Below are positions 11,596 to 26,700 of a stretch of 64,000 bases of DNA, piece after piece. The stretch lies in the NCBI GenBank assembly GCA_037893225.1, contig JAZGUH010000483.1, forward strand, positions 1,364,001 to 1,428,000, in the 5' to 3' direction. Under the pieces are notes generated by a model. That model did no database searches and was not told the origin of the DNA. It saw only the letters and a program-made list of their open reading frames with translations. A program made the translations under genes and the position numbers. The stretch is from Hippasteria phrygiana. Lineage: Eukaryota; Echinodermata; Asteroidea; Valvatida; Goniasteridae. Every line of letters starts with the position of its first letter. Position 1 is the first letter of the stretch.

Positions 11596-11782
11596 CTGTT
11601 GGGACAGCTGCTTGCTTGCCAGCTGGTACAAGTTGACGATCTTGTTAGACAGAGACTTGGCCGAGGTGAAACCCTCGGAGAACAGCATGATCTCTGCAAT
11701 CAGGGCGTAGTCGGGCACCATCATGGACACGGGACGGAATAGGGACTTCAGGTTGTCGGGTAGTTCAACACGCCCTGCATAG
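11596..11782 (-). CDS. Dynein heavy chain exon E31 (end of AAA1)
   Basis: 187 bp, acceptor GTAACTTAG, donor GTGGGG. Contains [17 protein letters not shown] (arginine motif region), [19 protein letters not shown] and [13 protein letters not shown]. Ends in phase 0. The next exon (AAA1/AAA2 border) lies beyond the retrotransposon, left of the window. Confidence 0.97.
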
Positions 11783-14700
11783 CTAAGTTACAAGATGTAA
11801 TTAAGATATTAATTACCAATTAGTAATGAATTTTGTTTTTTGTCCTTACGTTGAGATTTTTAACCTCTTGAATACGGACAACGGCCATAGCCGCAGTTTA
11901 CAAAAGACCACCTGGCCGGTTCTTGTCTATATGCGCATTCCTTCACGTACTCGATCCATTCATGTTTCAACTATATTGTTCTTGAATGGGAGAGTAATGG
12001 ATAGACGGAGCTTTTCCACACAAAGCTTTCATTCACACGAAAGGGGGTCCGAGTGTGATGAAAAGGACCACTCTATTCAGTCCGGTGCCGATTATGTTTA
12101 TGCTTGACTGCACAGCCCATTCTTAGAAGACCAGTGGTCCAGTTCCGAATCAGTTAAAGCTTTAATTGTTGTTCCTGCGTGTCATGCAAATTCCTCTAAT
12201 TGTTTGACTGCATATTTCATTTGTCTCTTTATGTTAGTTCCAATATTTCGTCGTCCGTTAGGAAAGCAAACCACGGTTCGGAAACACAGTCCGCCATTTT
12301 GTGTGAATGACAGCCTAGAGTGGTTCCCGGTCCCCATATGTATATAATATACATTTAAAGTCCGAAGGACAATGGAGGGACCGGGAACCAGTCCAATCAC
12401 AGCCGTGTTGTCGCGGCAAGGAAGTTCTATCAAATGCGTTACTGTTTGATAGAACCATGTGATAGAACTTTTTTTGGCGGTGCGGGTTCGCGTCGTGCGA
12501 TGGGAGGAATAATTCAATGCACGTGATCGACGATCCACCAATCGGATGGCGGGGATTTATTCTGGCGTTGTATAATGTATAATTTTCATGTTTATCTTTT
12601 GTGGCCATTTGTTCATTGCCGTTGTCTGTGCCCTCATCCTTACATTGTCACGATTTATGTTATCAAGATTTCTGACGAATTGTAAGTTTAAAAAGGTGTA
12701 TCCTCATTGAGTGATCCCCACAATGTCGCTTCCCAGGTTGTATCGTAAAATTGGGTGTGATCCCTGGCTATACGGCATTCTGGGTTTATGACTTCTGACT
12801 AGCGCCCACCCGAACAAAGATACTGACAATTTGGAAGACTGCCAACATAGGGCAAGTTGGTAGAGCGCCGGTATATGGTGTTCGCAGGTTCGAATCCCGC
12901 TCCTGCTAGTTTTCTTTTGAATAAAGTTGCTTAGCAATACTGCTGGTTAGCAACTCCATGAAATATAACCCAAACAGTTTATCCTGCTATTAAGAGTTTT
13001 CCAATTGACAGAATAAACAAATATTGCTCAACTTACCCAGGATTCATTGTGATGAAAACACCACAAGTACTGTTCAGTCGAATATCCCGACCCTCAAACA
13101 CAAACCTAGGAAGATAACAGACAAAAACATCTTCAATTCTTGTGGCCTTGAATAAACCAGTTCGGTATTTCAACTGCGCAATGTGCACAATGACATTTTA
13201 TCCCGCATGACCCGCGTGACCTAACGCGCGCGTGTGAACGCAAAAGGTGGTCGCACAACGCGCACGTGTTACATTCAATCAGAATGGCCTGATATTACAT
13301 CAGCAATTTTATCCCGAATAACCTTTGACCTTTGAGATACCGAACTGGCTTATTGTTACAGCCTCGTTAAAACAAAAAACCCGCATCAGCTGCCAAAAAG
13401 ATTTATTTGTTGTTATATCTCATTTACAAAAACAGTTTGGGTTAATTAATTTGTTTTAATGACTGCTATTTTAGTTGATCTATTATATTTTTCATGCTCA
13501 CTTTATGAGACATTTAAACAGCTCTAATTATGAGGACTTCTATTGTACCAAATAGACAACGAATATGCTAATTGATTACACCAATGTGCAGTAAAGAGTG
13601 GTGGCTCAGGATATACAACTATCTACCCTCTGTGAGTTGAACAACTCTACCCATCCTCAATACATGTACCTAAGTGCGTTCTGATCCTTTGCCGTCTTGA
13701 TGCTGTGCAGTTGCTGAGCGATTACAGACAGCACCTCTAGGTCTATACGGTTGAATTCATCAAAGCAGCACCAACTGCCAGACTGGGCCTGGCCAGAGAA
13801 GAACTTGCCCATCATCTAAAGATTAGAAGATAAAATGCTTGAAATAGTCAGTGAAGGACAGGTGTAATCTCAATTGTCATCTAGCTTCACTTGCCGATAC
13901 TGTTTAAAATAAGTCAATTATAGAAATCTGGTATCCCTAAGAGTGCTAGGGCTGGCAGCGCATTTTTTTTCGTAGGCAAGTGAAGCAATCATGAATAATT
14001 CAGTAGTTTTGATGAGAAAGTTATGTTTATTCATTGTAATAGAACAGAACGTCACCTCATTGTTATTATTTAGTCAACTAGAACGGCTGTTGTCGAGCTG
14101 CTACAGACTAGTGGATAGTGGGATGAGCTATGGATCAAAAGGTCCTTAGTTCGAATCCACCTGTACCCATCTTTCTTTACTGTGATATCTTTGGGATATT
14201 TTTAATTTAATGGGAAAAAGAGACCGAGAACCTAAGTGCTAGCTGTGCAGTGATCAATGCAACCACCGAGTTATTCATGAAAATTGCTTCACCCGCCTAT
14301 GGGAAAAAAATTTAAGGGCTGGCAACCTAAAATGTGGCCAACCCCACCATCTCTGTTATAGCCCTTTAACTAGAGTGGCTTTTAGCCTCGTATTGGGCGA
14401 CTTTAATTTAAAAAGCTCTTATTTTATAAAAGTAAAAGTATTTTATTTTGTAAATGTATCAATGACATTTTTGACAAAATGAATATGGATGGCAAATTCT
14501 CCCCAAAAAATGCATACATATATGTAGCGACTTTGTCAAGAAAGAAAAAACAGATTGAAAACAAATTATAAAGCAACTACTCATGAAAAGTCTGTACAAA
14601 TCAGCACACAGAAAATGTTGCCGCAAGACTATAAACTGGCTACGAAAAAGGGCAATCTTTTATTGAAAGCAAATTTTTTTAATCTTACAGTTATGCCCCA

Positions 14701-17700
14701 AATTATTCATACCCATGCCAAATTCGGGATATTGTGAATCATTTTATTTATTATTTCTACTTTTATGCTAATGATGTGAAACCAAAATATATGTAGATTT
14801 GTACATGCTAACTAAAAGTCATTAAGTAAAGCCTAAGTTCCACCAATCCAGCTTTTATGTACGAGAGAAAAGCAAACTACCAGATTTTTCATAGAGTATG
14901 AATAATTTGGGGCAAAACTGTACGTTAAAAAACAAGAATTTTGTGTATCTTTCAGGCCTCACCTTGTAATCCAAGCCTTCCGAGCAGTTGAACACCAAGC
15001 ACTGCTTGCCCACAGCCTTGGCCAAATCCTTGACCGTCTCCGTCTTGCCCGTACCAGCCGGCCCAGCAGGGGAACCACCCAGGTGCAGATACAGGGCACC
15101 AGTCAGGGTCAAGTAGCAGCGGTCAGTCAGCGGGGTAATGACCAGGCGGCTGGAGCAGCCTAGATACTCGTAGCCATACTGGAAGGAGGCGTTGGCCTGC
15201 TGTACCATACAGGTGTTGTGTTGCTCGTCCCATTCATAACGCAGTTGCCTTGGGAGAAAAGGTTGTCATTAAAAGGCAGTCATATGAATATAGTAGAACG
15301 TCTCTATAACAAACATCATGGGATGCGCAAAACAATGTTCACTATAGCGGTTGTTTGTTATAGTGAATACTGGTATGCATTGAATTTAATAACATATGAG
15401 CCAAAGAGGATGTTCGTTATGGTTAAATGTTTGGTATATAGCAGTGTTCGTTATAGCAAATTTCGACTATACTTGAGACTTCATGATATGCACCTACTTA
15501 CAATCTCTTTTTGACCTTTCTCTTCCCATTTTGTGTGGCTTTCATGACTTTCTTGAATTGTTTTTATTATATGACAATGTCAATTGCCATATTCAGCAGC
15601 AGTTTCACATTTTATCAATGAGTCCACAATAAGTATTCAGTTGTGTTGCCAAATTTCACCGGTGTGGGTATCTGAACTTTCTGTAATATTTTAAGTGAGC
15701 CTTTGACATTTCGTAAGTGTGACATCATTTCAACCTGGGAGTGCTGTACAAATGAATGGAGTACGTTTCTTCGCGCACTTTCCATACAACCCCACATTTT
15801 TGGGACCTGAAAGTTAACGCTACATACAAAGAGAATTAGAGACTGTTTTTGAGCAACCCAGTTTCTTTTTATGGAAGTCGCCCAATCACTCTAGGTAAAG
15901 GGCTACAACAGATGGTAGGGTTAGCCACATTTTAAGTTGCCAGCCCTACCACCCTGACAGTTTTCCTGGGTCCAGATGTAAATAGAGGATAAATCTTCAA
16001 TAGATACCAAAGAAATTATCCCAATTTTCAGACCTACAGAGCTAGATGAAGTAACTTCCATGCACCGTTGGTGAGACCAACTCAACTCCCCTTTCATGCC
16101 TTCATTGACTGTACTGTACATACTACATTCTTGGAATAAGCCAGTTCGGTATCGATCTCAAAAGGTCAAAGGTTATTCGGGATAAAATTGCTGACGTAAT
16201 GTCACGCCATGTTACGCGAATGCCCATTCTGATTGAATTTAACACGTGCGCGTTGTGCAACCACCTTTTGCATATCACACGCGCGCATTAGGTCACACGA
16301 GTCATTCGGAATAAAATGTTATTGTGCACAGGTGCAGTTGAAATACTGAACTGGCTTATTGCTGGGGAACTTATTAGCCACTCAGACCAACAGTAAGAAA
16401 GGTAAGACCACAGAGCACTTGTGTTGGGCTGTTATTGATTGGGGGGGGGGGGCTGGTATACCAAGAATAGGTAGTGCAGCCAAGCATAAACACAAACAAT
16501 AGGCACCACACTGAATAGAGTGGTCCTATTCATCGCACTTGGAGCTCCCTCCCCTATTTGGTGTGAATAAAAGCTTTGTTTGAAAAACTCCATCTATTCA
16601 TTTTGCTCCCATTCAAAAACAAAATGTTTAAAAACCTGAATGAATTGAGTATGCACAGGCATGCGCATATAGATGACAACCGGCCAGATGGTTTGATGCA
16701 AACCACGGCTATGGCCGTCGTCCAAATTCATGAGTTTAATATGCAAAATTACCTCGTCCAATCAAAGTCGTCACTTCGTCGGACCTTCTCCTCGATCAGA
16801 TTGTTCAGGATATCCCTGGCATGTACGACGATGGTGATGAGTGCCTCCACGCTGTGTCTCTGGTAGGAGCTAAGAGGCTTGGTCACCATGCCAGCCAGTG
16901 TGTTCAGACGCAATACCAGCTTGTCTCGGGTCTCGGCGAGAGACGGGCCTGGGTCTGGAGACCCCAGACTAGCCACCACATCACGGTTGAACATGATTTG
17001 CACCTTGGAGTAGAGGGAGATGTTGGGTGATTGTATTTGTGATATTAGAGAGGTTGCGATTCTTAATTTGAACGTCTATGTTTGTTACATATACTTTCTG
17101 TAAACACACAGAATTAGGTGGTGTGTGCAGCCACGCTAGGCAATTATACATGGAAAAGTTATATAGCACTTTAATTACTATAAACTACGGTAAAACTTTA
17201 CACAAGCCTTCGTAGCAACAACTACTTCAGGCAAGGTTTATGTCTGACAGTCTAAACACCTTTTGTTTTAGGCCATGCCAGACTGTATATAAACCTTGCC
17301 CGATGATGTTCATTGCATCTGATAAAGTAGTTGTTGCTATGAAAGCTTATGCAAAGTTTTACCCTAGTCAATAGTCATTAAAATACTATAGAGCTTTTCC
17401 ATGTAAACACACAAAAAAAGATTTTTGCTGCGACAATGGTCATTGGTTTTTTTGCCTGGGGTGCCACGCCTCTCCTAAGTGTTGATAAACACTATGTCCC
17501 AAATTACAGCAGTCAGCAATCATTCAATATTCTCAAAACTTACCACAGTAAGGACGACTTGGCCTGGATGACTCAGGACCCAGTCCTGCAGGTTGCGACC
17601 CCATCGGTGGACACACTCCTTGAAATTTCTATAAAAGACACGGGAAAAGTCAAAGAAAGGATGACTTTCATGCCACAAAATGATGTTTTCAAGTGTAATG

Positions 17701-20700
17701 ATGATGTGAATTTTGACATTTCTCAGTTCAGGTCCGAGATAGACATGGAATTATTTTTTAATACCGATCTATGCTCAATCCAAACTCTTATCTTTGCATG
17801 ACCAAACATACCAATCCCACGATTTTGAGCATGGAATGTTTATATCGGGCAAACAAAATTGAATGGAGATCAAGTATTAATCTGTAAGTCTGTTAATCTT
17901 CTTTTCCATGTTTTTAAAGTAATTTGGATAATGATTTAAAAGAAAAACAATGAGAACAAAATGCATGTTTGTTGCACCAGGGGCCAATTTCCTGGAGGTG
18001 CTATGTACAGCAAAGTTTTGTTAAGCCCTTGGGCACGGTATTTAACGGGAGACGTCGGGGTGTTGCAGCGGTTCTGGCAGCCAAATGGAACCGCTACAAT
18101 GTGTTTTTGCAGTCAAGCGTATCATAAACAATAATCCAACAATGGATTGAAACTGCACAAACAGCGGCCTGTGGCATCATCCGGCCTGGTGGCACTGTTT
18201 TTTTGCGCCCACAGGCATCATCCGTACGCAAGGGGTTAACCCCTTGCCGCCGGCTGTTATTGATAGGGGCTGAGAACAGGCTGTGTAGCCGAGTGTAAAT
18301 GCAAACAATAGGCACCACACTGAATAGAGTGGTCCTATTCATCGCACTTGGAGCCATCTTTCATGTGAATGAAAGCTTTGTTTGAAAAAGTTCCATCAAT
18401 TCATAACACCCCCATTCAAGAACAATACAGTTGAAACATGAATGGATTGAGTGCACGCAGGAATGCGCGTATATACAGTGGAACACCGCTATACCGAACA
18501 CCGCTATACCGAACATTCGGCTATACCGAACACCATCCTTGGCTCCCAAATTTTGTGTACAAAACTTACCGAACATCGTTGTTGAAAAAAAAGGCAACGG
18601 ATTGAAAAAAAATGTGCTGGTCATTTTGGCCGTTTGTAATTCCCAAAAGGCCGCAGCTTTATGTTGAGTGACAGGTGGCTATTATTTCCCCAATGAATAG
18701 AAGGGAAAAGCCAACTGTTGTTTTAGAATTTGGTAAAGCTTAGAAAGCATGAACATGTAATTACATGAGTCAATGTCTGGCACATGTTTAAAGTCGTCCT
18801 TAAGTAACCGGCGGCTGAAAATCGCAATACCGAACGATCGATATACCGATCCCGCAATGTTCGTTATAGCGGCGTTCCACTGTATACGACAACCGGCAAG
18901 GTGGTTCTTTTTCAAACCGTGGCTATGGTCGTCATCCGTATTCATAAGGTTAAACAGGTTATTTGTGACAATTGCATGAATGTACGCAGCTTGTGACTTG
19001 CTCTCGACTGATTTCTTCTTAGCAGGAAAATATGCTCCATGAAATTAGGCCCATAGGAGTCACTCACAAAATGTATTAAAAGGTATGATATCTGAGAAAC
19101 ATGTGCAGGCAATGTTCATACTTTGTATGATTCAACATCATACACGAAATAACAAACCTGTGAAAGTTTGAGCTCAATCCATCAACCAAGTCATGAGAAA
19201 ATAGTAAAATAAACCTGTTGTTTTAACATTGATTTTTTGCATGTTCATATTTCGATTGGCTTATTTTGATTGCTGATGAAGTCTTCAGATACAATTTTCA
19301 CAAAGATGACAGCAGTCGTCTTGACTTGACTTGCTGACTCGGACTCCAGTCAGACTCGAGTCGCAATTTGTTTGACTTGAGACTCGACTTGACTTGGAAA
19401 AAAAATGACTTGGGACTTCACTTGACTTGAAAGAACATGACTTGTCACTCGACTTGACTTCAATAAATTTGACTTGCTGACATTAACACTGTTAAAACAA
19501 ACAACTTTTAGGAGTACGCACATATCAGTGGAAAAAATGCCAAGCCTACGGCGCATAGCGAGCTGGGTGTCCAGTACATGTACGTATGCGGGGCTGCAGC
19601 ACTGGACGATTGCATGTAGAATCGTCAAGACGGCATGCAAGGTTGATTTTGTACAGTGCATACATGTGTGCCAGCCTATGCGTAGTCATTTGTCATTGGA
19701 ATTTGAATTTACTATGTGCAACAATTGACTTGAGACTTGGTACTTGACTTGAAAAAAAATGGATTCAGGACTTAACTTGACTTGGGACTTGACTTGACTT
19801 GTGAATATTTGACTTGTGACTCGACTTAACTTGAGAAAAAATGACTTGGTTACAACACTGGATGACAGCATTTCAGACTGAAATATATTTTGGGAGGACT
19901 GGTCCCGGTATCATCTTTATAAACAACAAGCTTCAAATTGAATTTTTAATCAACTTTTTTGGATCATTACCAAAGCTATATCATACCTTTAAATTCAATT
20001 CATGCCGAAAAATGTACACATGCTACTTATTTTCGAGCATTAACATACCCTAAACATTATTTTCATGCCATATTAATAGTTGCAAATTATGTCTTGCTGG
20101 TATGACTCGTGCTCCATTAGTAATCTGGTCATTTGGCATTTAAATATGCTATGTGATTTAGAGGTTGACAAAAATTCTTCCCAATTCAGATATGCAACAC
20201 CGTCTTATTTTAGTAAACTTAAAATGCCTGCAGGCAACAAAAACAAAACAAAATAAAATATAGTGTATACAAATGGATTTTTTTTTGGGGGGGGGGGGGT
20301 TATGGAGGAGGATTTTCATGCAAGCCATGTGCTTCTCTGAAACCAGCTGAAAGAAATCTATAAAAGAAGTCGGCATGTTAGCATGAATGATTAGTTTTTA
20401 GCAGGTATCTGTGACACTCTGCATAAATGATTCCTTTGCTGATCAGTGCGAGGTTCTAAAAAATGAAAAGGTTAACTTTTGTAAAAAGATGTAAAACATT
20501 TTCAAAGTGAACAAAGAAACTGACAGGAGCGGGATTCGAACCTGCGACCTCCGGGTTACCGTACCGGCGCTCTACCAACTGAGCTACCTTGCCCTATGTT
20601 GGCGGTCTCCCAAATTGTCAGTATCTTTGTTCGGGTGGGTGCTAGTCAGAAGTCATAAACCCAGAATGCCGTATAACCAGGGATCACACCCAATTACTGA

Positions 20701-23700
20701 CAATTTGGGAGACCGCCAACATAGGGCAAGGTAGCTCAGTTGGTAGAGCGCCGGTACGGTAACCCGGAGGTCGCAGGTTCGAATCCCGCTCCTGTCAGTT
20801 TCTTTGTTCACTTTGAAAATGTATTCAAATTTACCTAGTCAGTTTCCCTTGTGGATTGTTTGACGTAAGATGTAAAACAGTTAATTTTCCTGCCATTCTG
20901 CAACTTTGAGCCAAAAACCTCACGTCATTAAATAAAATATCTGATAAAAGCATTCCTTTGTCAGTGTTCTTTCCCCGTCAGCTTGCGAGATGACTTGTGA
21001 TTGACAAGTAAATTTGACAAGTAATTTGACAGCACATTAAAAGATAGATTTTCAAATATTTGAGGAATTCTAAATTACAACAAAAGTCTCAAGTAATTAA
21101 CAGAACAGAAACCAGTTAAATTCACTCCTGCACTCCTTTTTGCTTGTAAAATCTTTGATGGATGCTGTGACCTTTTTTGGTGAAGTGCTAGCTGTGAACC
21201 GGGGTTGAAAGGAGTTAAATAATGTCCATTAGGCATTTAATCTGTTATAATGGATAAATTTGCATAGCAAAATAGAGGAAGTGTGTTAATGAGCTCTACA
21301 CAAAGAGCAACATAAAAGGACAAAACAAAAACGCGTCGTCAATTAAACAGACTTTGCAGAGTTGTGCCTGTGAATGAGTTATTAAGCCGTGTCCGCACTG
21401 GACTTTTTTTTTTGGAAGGTTTTACCGAGACGATGGTAAAATGAAAAATGGTCAAATGTGACCACTGTCCGCACTTGGACTTTCGACACGGGAACATTTT
21501 ACCGAGACCGTGGGAGAAGTAACCGAGCTGTCAATATAACGACTCATGAGGGCGCTTTGCGTGACCTTTCTTTATTGACGCGATTGACCCAAATCACGCC
21601 TGCCTTTTCATTTTTCCGGCCGATGTGTTCACGCAGGCCTACGTCTTCAGCACCAATCAAACTTCCGACTTTATCAATAATAAAATCTACCATGATTGCG
21701 ACCAAAAGAGGAACAACGCACTGGATTTTGGAAACTTGCCACGTGCACGAAACAATGTAAAGCGCATGCATGGTTTCCCTGTGAAGCATGACCTTGCGCT
21801 CGGGCTGGATGTATGCTTTCCTGAGCCGCTTTTACCGACTCGCACTGTCCGCACTGGACTTATCGTCTCAGGAAAAGTTACCTGGTCAGTTTTTCTGGGC
21901 AGCAGTTGGCCGGTAGAAGTAACCACTGGACTCAGGAAAACGTCCTAGGCTGTCCGCACTGGACTTAAAATGGGAAAAGTTCCCATCGTCTCTGTAAGTT
22001 TTACCAAAAAAAGTCAAGTGCGGACAGGGCTTTAGGAAAGTCAGTTTAGCCAGAATAGACCTCACGCGTATGACGTCGCATTGTAATTGGATTTACAACA
22101 GCACCCCCAACTGAGGGCAAGCAAACTAGCCAGCTGACCGACAGTCAGTCATTTTTTTCCCCCACATCGCAGGGGGTTGGTCAGTTTACATTTCATTCTT
22201 TTTGTTTGCTAATTTTGTTTTACTTCATCTTCAAAAATGGTATTAACTGTTACTGTGTGGTTGGTGTTCAAACCGCAGAAATTGAGAAGGCCTTTCTATC
22301 CGCAATCTACTTGTAGTGGTTGAAAGTATGGATGAACAAGTCACAACATTTGCTCTCAGTAATACAGCTCAGGCATGTTGCAAAGGTTGCTAGACAGCCC
22401 GCCCTCGCGTGACGTCAATGCAATCCCTCTATTTACCCAAATAATTTGATTCAACTGAATTCGCTTTTTTGACTGGCGAGGGAAAGAGCTTCACAGCGAA
22501 GAGCCACCGAAAAAAATTACTTTTAAGAATCTAAAGCTTAGCATGAAAAAAAGATTTGAAATGTTAAGAAAAATCCAGGAACAAATTGAATGTGCTAAGT
22601 AGCACAACTTGGTCCTCTTTATAGAAATGCATGTCGTCGTACTGCAAGAAAAATAATATGGCATGCAGGATATGCATGTATATTTCTTGAACATGCAAAC
22701 ATGCTTCCAGGCAGGCAATTAAAGGAAAATTAAGAGTTAGTTTGCCAGGTCCATCAGACAAGCAAAATATCCCAATGCAAACTCATGTAACCCTCTCAAT
22801 GAAATGAGTCTCTCTGGAGCTTCAAAAGCCAAATACAGTCTTTGAAAAATGTACAATCAGTCAGTTCGGTATTTCAACTGCATATGTGCACAATGACATA
22901 TGTTATCCCAAATAACCTGGTCGCACAAAGCGCACGTATTAAATTCAATCAAAATGGGCGTTCGCGTAACATCGCATGACATTACGTCAGCAATTTTATC
23001 CCGAATAACGTTTGACCTACGAGATCTGCCATTGATGAGCATTGTCATGAACATCATGGTGGATTTTTGGTGGATTTTTGCATTGCAGGCATCCAGCTGG
23101 AAAGCTGTACGACTATTCTCTTTATTATTAATTGACTGAGATTTTACAATTGTAACATGCTGCGTGAAAGAAATCTGAACTAAAGCATTGTCATGAAATT
23201 TGCTATTTGTGTTAGAGACTACCAAAAAACATGAACATGTATATTTCTCATTTTTGCAACAATTACGTCTTTTTCAATAAAGACTGAAAAATCAGATTTT
23301 AGATTGTTGGTTAACTTTATGCAAATTTTTTTAATTTTTCAGGCTCCGTTTTCCGAAGTAATGTTTCGAAAATAGTAAAGGTTTCAAAACAACTATCTCA
23401 AGAACAATACATTTCCATTTCAAGATCAAGACATCTGACTCATTTCAATGGCAATCCAGAAATGACCATTTTTTTGAAAGGGGTACATATCCATACTGCA
23501 GAGTCAGACAAATCTCATGCATGCGCTTTAAAAGAAAAACAAGACGTCACAAATAAAGTTTGAGACAGAAAGTTCAAACACAGACTCGAAGGATTGGGTG
23601 CTGGAGTCAGGCCATGCACTCTGAAGTCGTCGGTCCATCATGGCAAATTTCATACATCTGTCACACACAATTGGAAAGAAAAACACAACACACACAACAT

Positions 23701-26700
23701 TTCATTTTTCAGTACGTTCTAGTGTTAACAGAGAAGGGGTAAAATTTTAACCCATCTGTTAACCCCTCGTGTCCGGCTGTTATTGATGGGGGGCTGGTAT
23801 GCCAAGAACGGGCTGTGCAGCCAAGTGTAAATGCAAATAATAGGCACCACACTGAATAGAGTGGAACTATTCATTGCACTTGGAGCACCCCCCCCCCCCC
23901 CCCCCTTTAATATGATGAAAGTTTTGCTTGAAAAAGCTCCATCTATTCATTACACTCCAATTCAAGAATATAGTTCTTGAATGAATGGATTGAGTAAGTA
24001 CAGGAAGGCGCCTATCACTGTGAACTAGTAACAATGGATTTAGTGCCAAGTTACAATAGATTTCCATTTTCTTTTGTTAGATGTTCATATTGTATAGATG
24101 TCAACCGGCCAGGTGGTCTTTTTCAAACCACGGCTAGGGCCGTCGTCCGTATTCAAGAGGTTGAGGGCTGAAAGTCCATAATGGTTAGTAACCAAGGAAT
24201 TACCTGTAATATAGATACAAAATGGCACTTTCATGGTTTGGTTTCAATATCCATGGGGTCAAAAAGACTGACAGCTACGTATATATGATTGACATTACGC
24301 ATTTGAGCAAAACTCATAATTGATTCCATTAAGGTCTGCTTGGAAAATAACATACACTGAGTCTGTGCAAATGACTTCAGTGCCAACAGATTGGCACTTG
24401 TATTGCCATTTTGGGACTCAAATTTTCGTAACGCCCCTTGGCCACGCCATGTTTCAAACAAATTTTGAGCAACATAATAAACATGTCTTTAGAACATTCT
24501 TCACTCTGTGCACCCACACACCTGCAGCGCAGAATACACAGTCATGTAACTTCGCTGCAAAGAAGGGTTCAATATCCGTTTCACATTTTCATTTTACATC
24601 TGTTCACATTTTCTACATGTACTAATACTGTGCATGACGGCAATCATGAGAAATCAGGGTTCCCATAGAAATTTAATTTCCATGACTTTTTCATGACTTT
24701 CAAGGAAAACGTGTCGGGGTTTTCTATGACCAATTCTTATGCTGTTTTTTACATCTTAAGACCATGTGTATTGGTTGTGTGAAATTGCATGGCGTTTCAA
24801 TGCCATTTTTCATGAAATAGCAATGTAAAATAAAAAATGTCCATGCCTTTCCATGATAGCTTTAAATTCCAGGATTTTCCATGACTGTGGGAACCCTGTT
24901 TTTGGGATGGGCGCATTACTCACAGTAATAATATTTATGACAGACTTTCAAGCAGACCAAGGTGAAAAAAGTAGAATAGTAGGATCAACATTTTCAAAAA
25001 AACAGGACAAAGTAAGACTTTTTCTGGGCTTTCAGGAGTATTTTTTATTGATACTCACCCATGTCCAAAGCATGACAAGCCTCATTTGGCATGTTCTGTA
25101 CTCACAACACTTGTGCTCCATCCTCAACTAAAGCTCTTGGAAGTAAAGTTGCAGTACTCCTGCACACAAGCCCTTTATCATGTGATTTTTATATGACCGT
25201 GTGTAACACTGTTATGAAAACATTAAATCAGATTTAATTTTTCACAGTTGTGGGACAAAAAAGTAGGAGAAAAAAGGAATTTCAAGAAAAAGTAGGAAAA
25301 GTAGGAGCAAGGTAAACAAAAAATAGGAAAAAGTAGGAAAAGTAGGTATACTTAAAAGCCTGTAATGATTCAAACAAACAAACTTGGACATTCCTTTCAT
25401 TGGCAACCACAATAAGCTTTTGTGGTAGCCACAGTACCTGCCATAGTTATTGCTCCCACAGATTCAACTTTGTAACTTATCTGTGGTCATGTACATGGGT
25501 AAGAACTGCAGAGGCATCTAATATTCTAGTATTTGCTTCAGGTATTTTGTTTAGATCAGTTCTTTCATGCCTACCTTTTGACAGTGTCAAACATTGCCGA
25601 TTCCACGCTTCCAAGCCACTGCTCAACTGGACCACGAGCGCGGACATTCCTGGTAGTGGAAAATTAAACAATCGAGCAATTTTAATAGCATCTGCCATCT
25701 GCACTAGTAGCAGCAGATCACAAGGAAATAGAATTTGGTGTTACATTTGGGGAAAATGTTGGTTTGTTTGACGATATTTGTAGACAATTTAGGTAGCACT
25801 TATAATTAGGCCAAACACAACTGACTTGGTGAGATCACATTTTGTACATGCAATTTGATGCCAAGGCCTGGTCACGATTTACAATGGGTGTGCACGTTGC
25901 GCTAGCTTCACGGGTGAGGTCAAGCTATTTGTAGAAATACTTCTCGTCAATGAATAATGCAAAATTGCTTTTCAAATTGAAATACAAAACAAGTACCAAG
26001 TGGTACAGCCCACGGAGGGTTTATGCGTTAAAACTTCACTCGGTCCACGAACCATACAACCGCGAATTTTGCAATGCAATGGGGCGTGATCTAATATGCA
26101 GATTAGACCAGATTAGACGCATGCGCATCAGTGTTACCAAAACAGCTATTCCCAACTCACTTGCAAAGCCGTGAAACATGCATGGCATTGAAACATATAC
26201 ACCCGAGTAAACTGTCCACCCACCAACCAACCAACGTTAACCAACCAACCAACCAACCAACCAACCAACCAACCCACCCGCCAAACAAACCACCCACCTA
26301 CCCACCCACCAACATAAGCAGCAGTAGACCACGGCGCGTTTCACGCCGCCGTGGTAATAATAATCACACAGTAGATTTGTAAATGTCCACCATGTTCATA
26401 GTGCTCAAGGCGCTACATTATTACCCCTGCTCATCAGGCCTATTAATCATTTCTGAAACTTTCTCACCTCCCAGGGGAATATACAGCCCGCACTGCAAGT
26501 AAGTGCACATGGGCTAATCAAACGCATAACCATCACATTGTGACAAAGTGTCTTGCTCAAGAACACAAGCACCATGACCCCTGCTGAACTCGAACCCACA
26601 ATCTGTAGTATCACCAAAATCTTACACTAGACCACGAGGCCACAGCACTCCAGCACAACCATTCTTAAATATACAATTTCGGGAATGAGTATGTCTAATA

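Noticed and set aside
17436..17801. 121-aa plus-strand ORF
   Set aside because: It overlaps dynein exon E26 on the other strand, which has conserved motif and proper splice sites.
20519..20800. Two functional tRNA genes in opposite orientation
   Set aside because: A and B boxes are good, but acceptor pairing is imperfect and the anticodon loop lacks the invariant U33; diverged relatives with the same flanks show it is a SINE family.
21544..21789. Transposase fragment in the 21383-22034 element
   Set aside because: The short ORF has no DDE or zinc-finger motif; the element seems non-autonomous.
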